From Centroberyx gerrardi (Eukaryota > Chordata > Actinopteri > Beryciformes > Berycidae), in assembly GCF_048128805.1 (NCBI RefSeq), contig NC_135998.1, positions 24,887,396 through 24,951,395 of the forward strand: a stretch of 64,000 nt of DNA, in the 5' to 3' direction. The translations under genes and the position numbers were made by a program. Under the pieces are notes generated by a model. That model was not told the DNA's origin. It worked only from the letters and a program-made list of their open reading frames with translations, and made no database searches. This document shows, piece after piece, positions 38,938-51,300 of this stretch (position 1 is the stretch's first letter; each line of letters starts with the position of its first letter).

Positions 38938-40042
38938 CTTGATCCAATCTTGAAGTAGGGACAAATTTTAAGGAAAGTCTTCAAGGCAACTGAAGCCTTG
39001 AAAACTGTATATAATGGTCCATATATAGAAGTAGAGAGTTGTGTTAAAAGTCACAACCTCCACTGTTGAAATACTAATGTATTTAATTGGATTATGCTGC
39101 ATCCCTTGTTATCTAACTAGCCATGAAGCACTTTGAACAACAACAATTTTCCTGACCTCTTCTTTTGCCTGAATGTTTATTCTACATAGACCGTGCTTTG
39201 TGAGAAGCTGTACTACGTGGTTGATCATAGTTTGTTTCCTCCCTCATATTTGCCCAAATGAATGTTATTGAATTGCTTAACCACCTCTGAAATAGGCTAT
39301 ATGGCATATACAAGTGAGATTTCTTATGCTTTTGTATGGTCTGAGTTGTGTGTTGCTGTGCTTCAGACAGCAGATGCATGTACTTTTTCCAATCTCAAAG
39401 TGTAGTTTACTATGCAATAATTGACACGACGCTCCAAGGGTTACCAGCCGCCTCATTCATACTTTACCCATTCAACATTTTTTTTCCTTTTATAGTGTTT
39501 AAATTCGGATGTGTGATAGTAATAGAATTGATTTTCTTTCGGTTTTGAATTTTGTCCAGTAAGACACACAAACAATGACATGAACGTTTTATATATCTTC
39601 CTATCTGGAATTTTCAGGAAGGTGTAGGCCTAATCCAGAAATGCAAACGTGTAAATACTAAGGTTAGACCTGTCTTAAAGATAATTTTCGGCAAGCATGG
39701 AGTGGTAGCTTTTGGTTAAAGAATGCATCATTATCGAGTCTTTTTAGAGGCCGCTTTCCCTCCCTATTTGGACGTTAACATTTATTTTATCATCCATTTT
39801 CGACATTTTCCTCTTCCTTAGATGATTATTATGAATGTTATTGCTCATCAGATATCTGAAAATGTAATAGAGAAACATAGGTAGTCATCCTTAAAGCATC
39901 TCATCCTTACGAAATGACCATAGCATAGCCTATTGCCTACAGTTTTTCTCCTTGACTGTAATAACTGATGAAATGTTTGTAAATAATGGCTTGATTAAGG
40001 GTTTTCAATGCTACTGAATTGAATTATGCTGTTTACAAGACA

Positions 40043-40048
40043 AATAAA
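40043..40048 (+). terminator. mob1b poly(A) signal
   Basis: AATAAA with a downstream GT/T-rich element, just before the Tc1-type element at 40094. Confidence 0.7.
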
Positions 40049-40093
40049 GGTGGTCTTTGACTCTTTGAATGCTTTGTTGCAAGTCTATATATA

Positions 40094-40653
40094 CACTCAC
40101 CGAGCACTTTATTAGGAACACCGTACTAATACTGGGTAGGTATCAGCTTTCAGCTCAGTGTCAACCGGCTACCAAAGTGACATCCACCTCGAGGTTGGAC
40201 GTGTTGCGTTCTGAGATGCTTTTCTGCTCACCACAGTTGTAAAGAGGTTATCTGAGTTACTGAAGCCTTTCTGTCAGCTCCAACCAGTCTGGCCATTCCC
40301 CTCTGACCTCTGTCAACAACAAGGCGTTTCCGTCCGCAGAACTGCCGCTCACTGGATGTTTTTTGTTTTTCGCACCATTCTGTGTAAACTCTAGAGACTG
40401 TGAAAATCCCAGGAGATGAGCAGTTTCAGAAATACTCAAACCAGCCCGTCTGGCACCAACAGCCATGCCGCGGTCAAAGTCACTGAGATCACATTTTTTC
40501 CCCGTTCTGATGTTTGATGTGAACATGAACTGAAGCTGCTGACCTGTGTCTGCATGATCTTATGCATTGCACTGCTGCCACATGATTGGCTGATTGGACA
40601 ATTGCATGAATAAGCAGGTGTACAGGTGGTCCTAATAAAGTGCTCGGTGAGTG
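40094..40653 (-). mobile_element. Decayed Tc1-type transposon with transposase N-terminus
   Basis: Ends are perfect inverted repeats: CACTCACCGAGCACTTTATT at the left and its complement at the right, flanked on both sides by TA and by matching TATA. The 27-bp symmetry runs 40090-40116 and 40631-40657. On the minus strand, 40257-40526 encodes CDLSDFDRGMAVGARRAGLS followed by ETAHLLGFS, the helix-turn-helix N-terminus of a Tc1-like transposase, then loses its frame. The catalytic DDE domain is absent, so it cannot move by itself. It sits between the mob1b poly(A) site and the dck start. Confidence 0.88.
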
Positions 40654-40659
40654 TATACA

Positions 40660-40891
40660 GTGCATTCAGCCCAGTGCAGTGCAGACAGTAGGACCACGGA
40701 TGTATTAAACTACCAGTATAGGAGGACCAGCTGCTGTTTCCTGGGCGGAGCCACATCGCTGTAAATGCACCACATGACATCTGTTGCCGCCAAAGTTTTA
40801 AACAACATAGAGCGCTTTCTCTTGACGGGACCACAGGCACAGCTGCAACGTCAGCTTTAAATTTGATAAAGGACTTGTTTAATCGCTGAAA
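40660..40891 (+). promoter_or_regulatory. Candidate dck promoter and leader
   Basis: Only about 235 bp separate the Tc1-type element from the dck start codon, so the core promoter probably lies here. A GC-box-like TGGGCGGAGC occurs at 40743. No TATA box was seen. The start site was not determined. Confidence 0.4.
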
Positions 40892-43542
40892 ATGTCTCCG
40901 ATTCCAAAGAGAGCCTGCCCCGATCCGATGAACGACTCTATGGAGAAAAGAATAAAGCGAATTTCGATCGAGGGGAATATTGGTAAGTGCAGCATTTCAT
41001 TTGTTATTGCAAACCTTGATAAATGGCTAGTTGACACTGTTCAAAATTGGCATACACGGCTTCTAATCTGTATATTTCATAATTGGTTGCTTCAGCAAGT
41101 AACCGATATAACTTGGTGGATCGATTTTTACCAGGTTGAGCAGTCACACATATAGCGCCAATTGCCAGGAAATACTACAAAAGTCATATGGAGTTTTTGT
41201 ACGCTGTCAGTAATAATGGTTAACGGAATACATAATGTTAAAAGAGTGTGGAAGTAGAATCTAGCGGTTTACAGTATATGTTACAGAATGATTGAACTTG
41301 ACCAACTTCCGCATCCTTTATGTTCAGCGGCGGGCAAATCGACGTTTGTGCGCCTTCTGGAGCAGCAGAGCGCCGACTGGGAGGTGGTACCCGAACCCAT
41401 CGCCAGGTGGTGCAATGTACAAACGAAAACCACTGACTTTGAGGTATTGATATGTTTTTGCATTTCCAAATAATGGTTTTAATCCAGTGCCATCAAGACA
41501 GACGCACACAAACACCAATCAAAAGGAGATTAAATGGGTTTAGAGCTGCTTTGTTGTCAGTTTGTTCAGATAGATAGCCTACTGTGTCACATCACAAGAC
41601 CGACTGTATCTTGGCATAGCAAACACTAAACTGATCCTAAATGAGGAATGAACTGACTCTTCATTATGAGCTTGACTCATATGATCCTCAATCCATTTGG
41701 CCCAAGTCCTGCATGCCCTCCTCAGTGGTCGCATGCATTAAACACATAAGACTGTGATAACTGGGTGCGTCTTCAACTGTATTTAGAGTGCAGCTGCCAT
41801 CTGTCCATTTCCACACTGGTCACTCTGTTATGCTACACACCCAGAGGAACAGATGGCCCCACTCTGGACAGATGAACATGCCACCATTGGCACTAAACAT
41901 ATCTACCTCTCGCTCAGCTGCAGGCCCAGCCTCACCCTCAGCCTCACTTCCAGTGGTAAAACTCACATACTGTATATCAATATCTAATGTAGGTCTGTCA
42001 CTCAGGTGCTTCCTTAATATATTTCAGCCATTTATTTGAAGCACATCATATCAGTTGTAGCCTCATACAGTCTGTCTAGTGAAGGAGAACAAAAACTATT
42101 TTTTCAGATTGTTTTAATTTCTTATTTTATTGTTAATTTGGTATAATGATGAACATATGGAATAATATTTGTATAACGCTAGCACAGAACTTTTTCACTT
42201 TAACTTTCTAACATAGTGAGCATCATTGTCTTCAGTTTTTGATGGTTAGATGGTACAAAGCTTGTAGGACTGAATGAGAGTCGAACCCTCTCTATGATGG
42301 TGCCTCCACTGCATGACAACATTTCTGTCTCTTTCTATTTCTATCTCTTTGGGGAACAAATGTCCAGGAGCTTCAGCACCCAGCAACAGTGGAGGCACAG
42401 AGATTTTGGCTAGTTTGCCAAGTAGCTGGCTGACAGACTATGGGACACCTGATTAACTATTCATACTGTCGACCAATCAGAGCATTCATTAAATCCTGGG
42501 TGTATGTGACATCATTGACAGCAGGAAGTAGATTGGAATTCTAAATCTTAAGCAACTGTTTGATTCTGTTGACAACCAGAAGGAGAGTTTTTCAAACGGT
42601 GCTGACAGTTATAATGATTTGGGTAAATTTACATAGACAGGTCGTTTGTTAAATCATATCATGGGACTGAGAAATGCAATTCTCATTGCGCTGGACCTTT
42701 AAGATAACATGAAACTTTAATGATCGCTGTGGGTAATTTGGTCGCTGCAGCCGTTTAAGGGTCTACAGAGATAGGAATAGAACATACACAGTATGAGGAT
42801 TGAAGATAAGGAATGAATGTTGTTGATTGCTCATGCTAGTTTTGAACAACGTAACTCGCGTGTGCACACTGCACAACCTCATTAGTTTAAATGTAAAATT
42901 AGATTTTGATTAACAGACCTGGTGCATAAAGATGGCTTGGTGAAAATTGGCTTCATCCCACATGGGAAAGCTTGGAAAGTATTCAAATGTCAACCTTGAC
43001 TTTTCCCAGTTGCGAAATGCTTAGTGCTTGCTGCACTGTTTTTATGCACCTGATTCATTGCATTGTTTTAACCACAAGGTTGCCCAGTCATGTTTCCATA
43101 GCATCTTGAGATAAAAATGTGTGCCCCCCTCAGTTTCCAATCCCATGGCCATGACCATCCTATGAGCGTGCGACTCATCAAACAATAATTGCTGGCCATT
43201 TGTTATTTTGCACATGCTCATACATTTTTCTGGCGCAATGACGGTGTTTGAGCTTCCCTCTCTCTCAGCTACGGCTCTCAGTGGTAAAATGCTGTGAGCT
43301 TTTCCCATGCTCATAAGGCTGAGAGGCCGCCAGTGTTTTATTTGGCTTCTCATGTTGGATGTTCTTTTAATTGCACTTCAAGCGCGCTTCACCATCCTGG
43401 CCTGCATGTGTCCACTGATTGCCTAGGCTACATCTCTGCTTGCATTTAGAAGTGAAGTTAGACTGCATTGTATATCCTATACACAGTCCACACTGAACCA
43501 CTTGTGCAGAGAGGCGGGGTGTATGTGTGTGTGTGTTGGGGG

Positions 43543-43575
<33 letters not shown>

Positions 43576-46036
43576 AGGGAGAGAGAGAGAGAGTGAGACA
43601 GAGAGAGAGAGATCACACTCAAAAGTGCAGATCCTCCCTCCCACACACACACATTTTAAATACTTTATACCGCTTAGTCATATAACAGCACAAGATTAAA
43701 ACTAATGTTTCAATGTTACAGTATCATCTGAGTGTCGAAGATGATGTGATTGCAGTATTACTATAGTACTGTATTACATACATTAGGTTACATATGAGAA
43801 CAGACTGAACAACATAAACTGAATTAGATGCCCAGAAGATGGAAGAAGGGGAAACCAAATGATGGGGAAGCAGGGGATTGTCATAGAGAAGCTGATATGC
43901 AGACACACACAAACACAAACACACACACACACACACACATTACACCCCCAGGTTGCCCATCTGATAGAATCCAGAGCTCAGGTTTATCACATGTAAGATG
44001 ACAAAACAAGAGGCCAAGTGCTTGTTCCCTGCCGCCTTCTCTCTACTCATTTCCCCATTACCCAGCTCACCTCTTTAAAACTGCCTTTTCTCTCCATTTT
44101 CTTAAAGAGTAACTAAACCCCAATCCCAAATCTGCGGTGAAGCCTGACATCTAATGGTGAAAAGTAGGGTACTGAACTGGCCATCTGCTATTGGCTGATC
44201 TTTGGTACCAGGCGATGTCACCACCAGTTGTGCTCTATAGACGACACTGGGATTTAGTTTCTCTTTTAAATGTAAATTGTTTGGCTTGTACAAATACCTT
44301 GACTGCATGCATGCACAAACATACACACACATACACAATGTAGCTACAACTTTATTGTCTCAAGATCTGCACTGGGTCAGTGATTGGCAGAAATTTGTGT
44401 CAAACTACAAACAGGTATTGAACATGTAGACACTGAGCTTTAATTTAACTCCCAACTTTAATTTCACCGTCTCACTCTCATCCTAGGAGCTGACCGCGTC
44501 TCAGAAGAGTGGAGGGAACGTATTGCAGATGATGTATGAGAAACCCGAGAGATGGGCCTACACTTTCCAGGGCTACGCCTGTATCAGCAGGGTGCGTGCC
44601 CAGATCAACTCCACTAACGGGAAGCTCCGAGAGGCTGAGGACCCTGTGCAGTTCTTTGAGCGGTCCATCTATAGCGACAGGTACCAGCAGATATTAGTAT
44701 TGGTATTAATATGTCCTGAGTCCAGGTTCCATCTCCACTCACGCCTTGTTATTCCCCATGTCCTAGGTACATCTTTGCAGCCAACCTGTATGAAAGTGAG
44801 TGCCTGAATGAGACAGAATGGTCCATCTACCAGGACTGGCACGGCTGGCTCCACAGCCAGTTTGGCAAGCACCTCGAGCTGGATGGTATCATTTACCTCA
44901 GAGCTGCACCTGAGGTACCCCGTCTAGCCACCCCGCCCCCCCCCCAGCTTCTTTTAGCGTATTGTCATTCATTCCAATCTCGATAGAGTGCTTTTGCTAT
45001 GGTAATGGAGCTGTTTTTACTTTGACGTTTGAGGAACCTAGACAGCCCAAAGAATTTAAAGAATTGAAATTAACTTAAAAATGACTGCACAAAGAAGTCA
45101 ATTATCTCCTTCCTTTTGTTGTGTGTGTGTGTGTGTGTGTAGAAATGTTTAGAGAGATTGCACCGGAGAGGCAGAGAAGAAGAGCAAGACATTCCTCTGG
45201 AGTACTTGGAAAAGCTCCACTTTAAGCACGAGAGCTGGCTGCAGCACAAGACCATGAGGTGAGGAAACACGTGTGCATGCACACTGACTTTTGGCAGTAC
45301 AAATGATGTGCGTTTCTGTGAAGACACCAAATGTGTTTGTGAGACGGTGGAAGAAAGGATTAACAATGGCTTAACAATCCAATCAATCTTTGGCATCAAT
45401 AAGAGGGACTTGATATTCATGCAAAACCTGTGGGGCGACTTAAGAGATTAAAATAGTTCTCCTGATACATGTGAACTGCATCTGTCCCATTAACATGTTT
45501 TTAGAAATGGATGAGGCAGGAAACGGTCTGTTTCTCAGGTCCATTGTGTGCAAAGAGTTTCCTCACAAAGATGAATGTCTGTCCTTATAGAGCTCCATCT
45601 CCTTAAGGAAATAACTTAAGCAACGTGAAAAAAGGATGTTGCTTCCTGCATAAGCATTTGTTAACATCACTCACCGCATGTCCCATGTCACTCCACAGCA
45701 CGGACTTTGAGTACCTCAACGATGTGCCGATCCTGACGCTAGACGTGAACGAAGACTTTAAAGGGAATAAAGTCAAGGGCGCTGACATGCTTGAGAAGGT
45801 GAGAGACTGTCAAGCCTGCTTTTCAAAATGATGCAATATATCCTAGTCAGCTACTCAAATAATTCTTTAAGATTTGTCCGCATCCAAAATATTCCAATAG
45901 GACTTGTACCTGCAACTTAAAGGAGTCAAAACTCCTGTTGGCCTATTCTATTAGACTCACAATCTTATTAAATTGCCCATTATAAATACCCTAAAGTGTT
46001 CATCTCAAAATATGATGTGTGTGTACTTTGAGTGTG

Positions 46037-46080
<44 letters not shown>

Positions 46081-46318
46081 CTCTCTGTCTCTGTGCTTCG
46101 GGTGGAGCTAGCATGGTTTCTACCTGCACAGCTTCTGTGCCAGAAGTTGGCATTAGACAAATACAACATATTGACGTGGTAACTGCCATCATTAAGGCAG
46201 TATAAACAGTAATTTGAAACATTAATTTTAATCTTGTGCTGTATGTGACAGCACAAATAAAGTATTTATTTGTGTGTGTTGAGAGAGAGAGGGAGGATCT
46301 GCACTTTCAAGTGTGATC

Positions 46319-46364
<46 letters not shown>

Positions 46365-46685
46365 GTTTCACTTATGGAAATGAGGCCTGAAGAGCTGCTT
46401 ATGTAGCAGTTTCATGTTGATGGTAAACACAGGTGCTTTTCATGATTTGTCAGTTCCACTCAGAAAGTCATTAGCCAGAAATGGACCCAGTTACACACAC
46501 AAAGCTGACAGATTAGGCCCAGCATGAATGACATTACTCCAGTTGGTGCCACTCAGAGTTAAAGTTGGAACTAAACAAAGAAATCAATCACATGATTATT
46601 ACCGATGTCAGTATCTATTGGAAATGCTAATAGCTTGTCTGTTGTGGTTATTTTCCAGGTGAAAGAGTTTCTAAGCATGTTGTGA
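40892..46685 (+). CDS. dck: Deoxycytidine kinase, complete
   Basis: Phosphorylates deoxycytidine, deoxyadenosine and deoxyguanosine in the nucleoside salvage pathway. Seven exons: 40892-40982, 41328-41443, 44487-44680, 44767-44914, 45143-45258, 45699-45798, 46659-46685. All are GT-AG and in phase, giving 263 residues (human 260; the three extra lie near the C-terminus, in [18 protein letters not shown]). The P-loop GNIAAGKST is at 28-36. Catalytic Glu53, substrate residues Gln97, Arg104 and Asp133, the ERS motif at 127-129, LID arginines 188, 192 and 194, and Glu197 all fall at human numbering. The regulatory Ser74-Gln motif is kept (TASQK). The exon 5 acceptor follows a TG-repeat tract instead of a polypyrimidine tract. 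A poly(A) signal is at 46955. Confidence 0.97.
43521..43612. repeat. Compound (GT)n-(GA)n microsatellite
   Basis: GT repeats broken by a GGGGGGAG segment, then GT again, then GA repeats, in dck intron 2. Confidence 0.9.
43903..43940. repeat. CA microsatellite
   Basis: Interrupted CA repeat (ACACACAAACACAAACACAC and onward) in dck intron 2. Confidence 0.9.
44106..44265. mobile_element. Short TTAA-flanked MITE in dck intron 2
   Basis: TTAA at 44102-44105 is followed by AGAGTAACTAAACCCCA. The right end reads CTGGGATTTAGTTTCTCTTTTAA, with one extra T before the TTAA. The ends are inverted copies and the body is about 160 bp. It is piggyBac-like by its target site only. Confidence 0.55.
45120..45142 (+). 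promoter_or_regulatory. TG-repeat splice acceptor of dck exon 5
   Basis: About ten TG units run straight into the AG acceptor at 45141-45142. The usual pyrimidine tract is displaced upstream (CTCCTTCCTTTTG, ending near 45118). The layout recalls the TG tract before CFTR exon 9, where UG repeats bound by TDP-43 affect exon inclusion. Confidence 0.75.
46039..46087. repeat. (CT)n microsatellite
   Basis: Pure CT run of about 40 bp with a slightly broken tail, in dck intron 6. Confidence 0.95.
46319..46364. repeat. Compound (TC)n-(AC)n microsatellite
   Basis: TC units pass directly into AC units in dck intron 6. Confidence 0.93.
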
Positions 46686-46985
46686 ACCTCAGCCTCACCT
46701 GATGACTATCAGGATCTGGAGAGCGCCCAGAGGACCTGAGGGTGGCTGGAGAATTACTTTAAAATGAATGAAATGCTTGAGCAATTATACATGTATGTAA
46801 ACCACAGTACTTTGTTTTCTTTGGAGGAATTGTAAATGTTTGTCTTTTAGTATCCAGACTTTTAAAGATTTTATGAAGTGCCGTTCTGTTATGCCTGTTT
46901 GTTGTTTATTTATCACGGTATGAGATTGTATGTCCAAGGCTATAAACAAAAGGAAATAAACAGTTGAAATACATACAAGTTCTTT
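46686..46985 (+). other. dck: dck 3' UTR
   Basis: From the dck stop codon to just past a poly(A) signal AATAAA at 46955-46960. The UTR is short, about 300 bp, in contrast to the 2.2 kb one of mob1b. Confidence 0.65.
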
Positions 46986-47890
46986 CAAGTGTTTTGGTCT
47001 ACTTAATGCCATATAGTTAATTACAAGACCATCTTAAATAGGAGTTCTGAAGAAAAAGAATATTTTAAATAAATAAAACCTTTTCTTCTGGGTTTAGTTG
47101 AATCTTCGAGATGCTGTGACATTGTATTCATTCCTTATATCAATATAACTGCTATATCTTTGAATCCCAGTCCTAGCCTCCCTCTAAGTCTCACAGCTCT
47201 TCCAGAAGATGGCGCTAGTCCCTAAAACAGCAGTCTAGTCAGCATTTTTTTTTTAATTGTAGTGAGCTTGTCTACCTGATAACTCGACTAGGATGTGAGT
47301 AAGGTTACCTGAAATAGGTGATTTAATTTTCTGACAATTTGCCTTGAAAACTACAGATATCAGAGTGCATACCAAGGTGAAGCTCTTAAATGTATATTTA
47401 GTGGTGTGACAAAGACCCAAAATCAACATGCATCATTTAGGAACTGCGCTTTATATTTTGATTTATAGTTTCATTATTTTTAGTATTTTTCTTTCTTTTT
47501 GGAGGTGGGGTGGGGGCAAGTACACGTTACTTTTATACCTAATTTTTAAGGTGGTCCTGTTATCTGGAATACATATCCATAATAAACACGCCTGACTTTA
47601 AAATGTATGCTTTGTAATGCATTTCTTATCGATACTACGTTACACAGGTCCAGGTACTGAAGCTGCTGGCATTATATGTAATCAATATTTGTTATATCCA
47701 AACACATGAACTGCTTCAAGCTTTGATTCCTTTATGTTTTGCCATTATTTTCTTCTATTATTTTTTCCACATAATGACAATTGATTGATTATTTGATTGA
47801 CTGGCCGGAATACATGGTGAATGAACACTTGTGAGGAAGCATGACGAGTGAAGATTTAATGCGCCACACAAGTGTAACTTTTTGACCTCC
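46986..47890. other. dck-slc4a4 intergenic DNA
   Basis: AT-rich spacer of about 0.9 kb with no recognised gene, RNA or transposon end. Confidence 0.6.
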
Positions 47891-48313
47891 ACCCCCCCAG
47901 CGGTGGCGTCACGGCGGAGGCGGGATGGTACTTTAAATATGGGAAAAGACACGCTGCGCTCAGACGCGCCTCACACACTTCCAGCGAAATACAAAACCAT
48001 TCGTTTTCGTCAGGATGTACCTCGGCGTGGTCTGTCTGACAAAGTGTAGCGCGATATGAGTTTTCAGTGTTGCGTTTTGAACTTAATCTGTAGAGTCGAC
48101 GAAGTAACATTGATTCCTGCGAGATAGTTCCAGCACAGACGAGAGCGCAGTTTTTATCCACGTTGAAAAAGCGCGTCTGAGTTGGCGAAGATTTTAAAAA
48201 CCGGCCGAAATCGGTCCCAGATTTTGCCTGCTTTTGTACTAACGCAACGTCAGCAGAGCAAGACGGCTGGACGCTGAGTTCTTGGATCATCTTTGAAGAC
48301 AGAGTTCGTTAAC
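47891..48313 (+). promoter_or_regulatory. slc4a4 promoter and 5' leader
   Basis: A sharp change to GC- and CpG-rich DNA. A GC box (GGAGGCGGGA, 47916-47925) and a CRE-like TGGCGTCACGG precede a TATA-like CTTTAAATATGG at 47931. A start about 25-30 bp further on, near 47965, would give a leader of about 350 bp before the ATG at 48314. Elements are seen; the start site is inferred. Confidence 0.55.
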
Positions 48314-51300
48314 ATGAGTTCGGACAAAAGCAAGTGAGTTGACAGTATTATGTTTCCCTGTGAAACTCTCCAGTTAACAGTCTGTCTGGTTATGATCAAT
48401 GATGCAGTGCACGAGTTTATGCTACTTATTGTTCAGGTGAAATTAGGTAACTTAGTTATCAGGTGAATATCATTCAGCTCCTCCAACATGGAACTGTGCG
48501 CATGCAGCGTGTTATCCAGTGTCATTTGAGGATCCTGCTTGTGCGTAAATCTGGTCGTTGAACGTCTCGTGGGGTTGCATGGCACTTGATGGTATTAGAC
48601 ATTTATGCCTTGTGGACTTTTTATTATAATATTCTCGGCAATAAATATTCCCATTCATTTAAGTCACAGTAACGCAAACGCAAAGAGGCTGGATAAGCCG
48701 CGGTTGCCGCACCGCTATGTGACTGTGAGAGGCTGGTAATCTGTTTTCCAATGAGCTGTCACTACCAATTAGTCAGACATGCGGAGCGCGGACCAGGTGT
48801 TATGGTTTGCTCTGTTGAAAAATTAATGAATAGGGCGGTAGGTTAGGCCGTGTGTGACCCAACTTTCACGGAGCATGCGGTCGAATAGCTGACACCCCCA
48901 AAAAAAAATCCGCTTTCAGCGTGGGCCGGCCGGGCATGAGCGTCCAGATTGCGCAATGACATGGATGCCAGAGCCGCAACAGGGTGACTATCCCACGAAG
49001 CATGCGTAAATTTGCATGCGCCTGTACGCACTATCAGACTCCTCAACTGTTTGGTAACAGTATCTTCAGCTGCAATGAGTGTAAGGTTAGCTATAATTAA
49101 ATGCATGGTGTAATTGTTAGGACTAAGCTACAGTATCAGGTATGCTTCTCAGCCTTAACCCCCTCATAATATTCACTAGGTGGGGCGCAGTCCCTCAAAG
49201 CGTCATTAACACCCCCTCAAAACCGCGATTAGTGAAACCAAGAGTAGCCTGACAACTGTTTTCAGCGAGTTTACCATTACCTGGGCTGGGTGGGGGCCCC
49301 GCCTATACAATGCTGGCAGAAACTGTAAAAAAAAAACAAACACAAGGTGATTCCTCGTTCTTTTGTGCCTTTGTCTTTGGAGTGATTATGAAATCTTGTC
49401 ACAATGGGGAAATGTTTCTTCTGTTCACATCATGGCATCCATTTACCTGTGTGATTCTTCCTCTTGGCGCTGCTGACTGGAATCCTGTTGCACATGAGTG
49501 CTCTTTCTGTACAGCGCCGAACGGAAGATGTGATGCTCTGTGCAATCAGACATCCATGTGTTGCTTCATACCCATTCAAGTGCTTGTGGGAGGAAATTCC
49601 ACAAGTCAAGACCACAAAGGCAGTCAGTCACTTGCCACAATCGAGTAGGCTACTGCATAAAAGGTCCCGGGTCACCTGAGTATACCTGACATGTATCTAT
49701 TATCAGTCGCTTCTCTCATTAACGAATCACTACTCTCTGTACTGACTGAGCTATTTTTTAACACCATCCAATTAGATGTACAAGCCTACAAATTATTGCC
49801 ACCACATACCATACTGCATTAATATAAAATCACCAACTCATTGGCTCTTAAGGCTCATAGAAGCATCGATGTAATGCTGGCTGATGGTGCGCTGTCCTGG
49901 GGTCCCCATCCCGAGGCCGAGCTTCAGGCCCCTCACAGCGGACCTGGCCGGTGGGATTCGGTGCGTCATTCTGTAAGGAGATGGGGATGATCCCTTATCC
50001 TGAGCTGCTGATCCCGGCTCCTCACGCACCGGCAGGTTTATCTAGTCCCATGAGGTCACCAAGAGCAGGAGAAAAGTGAGAAGTTCACCAAAAACCAGTG
50101 CTGGATGGGTGCAGCTGGTTGCTGTGACCCTCGCCCAGCTCTCGTTATTAATCGGGGCCAGAGCAAGGCATTGCAGGAAATGAAAAGAGAGCTCAAGAAG
50201 ATTTCCAGCATTTACAATGACGTGCGTGAGGAGTTATAGGATCTTGCCCTATCTGCCAAATCTTTTGATATATATAAGAAATGGATGCAGCCTCTGTTGT
50301 TTGTTCCTAAAGCACAGCCAATGTTCTTTCCCAAGATGATGGCACACCACCAAAAACAAGTGAATTATGGTCTACTGCCTAATTTTTAGCAAAGTAGAAT
50401 AGGATCATATTTATGTTTTATAGCTGAATTTTAATAATTACATTCCTGGTGATCAACTCACTAATTGTGCCCTTTACTGACATTAGATTTGCACTAATGT
50501 GTGTTGGATCAGGCCACTACTGAAACACTCTTGAGACCCGAACTACTGTCCTGTCTTGACCTTACGCCCATAATGTCTTTGGGATGACAGTGATATGAAT
50601 GTTCTCTCCTGAATCCTCGAAGCAGAAGCCAACTGTGTAAACAGCTGTATGAGTTGTATAAATTTTCTCTTCTCCACCATTTTTCCAACTATGAATTATG
50701 CTAGATAAGCATCCCCTGAATCTCCCTATTTAGATTGGGCAACCTCACTACATTTTATGAATCTATATGTTTATCTCTGGTAATCTTAGTTTACACCTAC
50801 TGAAAAGTGGGTTCGATTTATTTAACCTCAGATTTTCTGTTTGCCTAACTGCTTGATACACTTGGCTCTACATCACCTCACCACATCCTGTCCATCACAC
50901 CCCGCTTTCCGTACAAGCCTCATTTGTGTTGATATGGGCACTCGTTCAGAATGGGAATGCCAAACTCTCCTCACTTCCCCTCCGCCCTGGGTGTCTGCGC
51001 GCCACCTGTGTTGTGTGGTATGCTCCTCATAAGGGTCTCCGTGTCAGAGCAGTCGGCATGGAGTGATTAACGTGCTCCCAGAGACTCGGTATAGCCAGCA
51101 GAAAACCTGCAACATGAGCTACCCATGCTCTCCTGTGTGGCCGGTGGTATTCTGAAGGCCCTCTCACTATGTTACATGACCTGCCTCTACACACACACCA
51201 TCACCCACACATTGGTACTTTGTTCAAGAACCTGTGGTAGATGTAGTGCTCAATGCTACATGACTGTGTCCTTCAAAAGTTTTCCCCTAAAATAAGGCCT

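Larger units (their letters stand above)
37845..40065 (+). other. mob1b: mob1b 3' UTR
   Basis: Long AT-rich sequence after the mob1b stop, with no splice-like breaks recognised, ending at a canonical AATAAA at 40043-40048 followed by a GT/T-rich stretch (GGTGGTCTTTGACTCTTTG). It contains a G17 tract (38891-38907) followed by a T25 tract (38913-38937). The assignment as one continuous UTR is inferred from the poly(A) signal. Confidence 0.6.
41444..44486 (+). other. dck intron 2
   Basis: Holds a GT/GA microsatellite (43521-43612), a CA run (43903-43940) and a TTAA-flanked MITE (44106-44265). The stretch ending at 42703 (GCGCTGGACCTTTAA) resembles one end of a further TTAA-type element with no partner end found. 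No exon was recognised. Confidence 0.6.
45799..46658 (+). other. dck intron 6
   Basis: Contains a CT run (46039-46087) and a compound TC/AC run (about 46319-46364). No other element was recognised. Confidence 0.65.

Noticed and set aside
42255..42305. Possible tRNA B box (GGGTTCGACTCTC on minus) as a tRNA or SINE
   Set aside because: No A box at the proper distance, no cloverleaf pairing and no SINE tail could be found.
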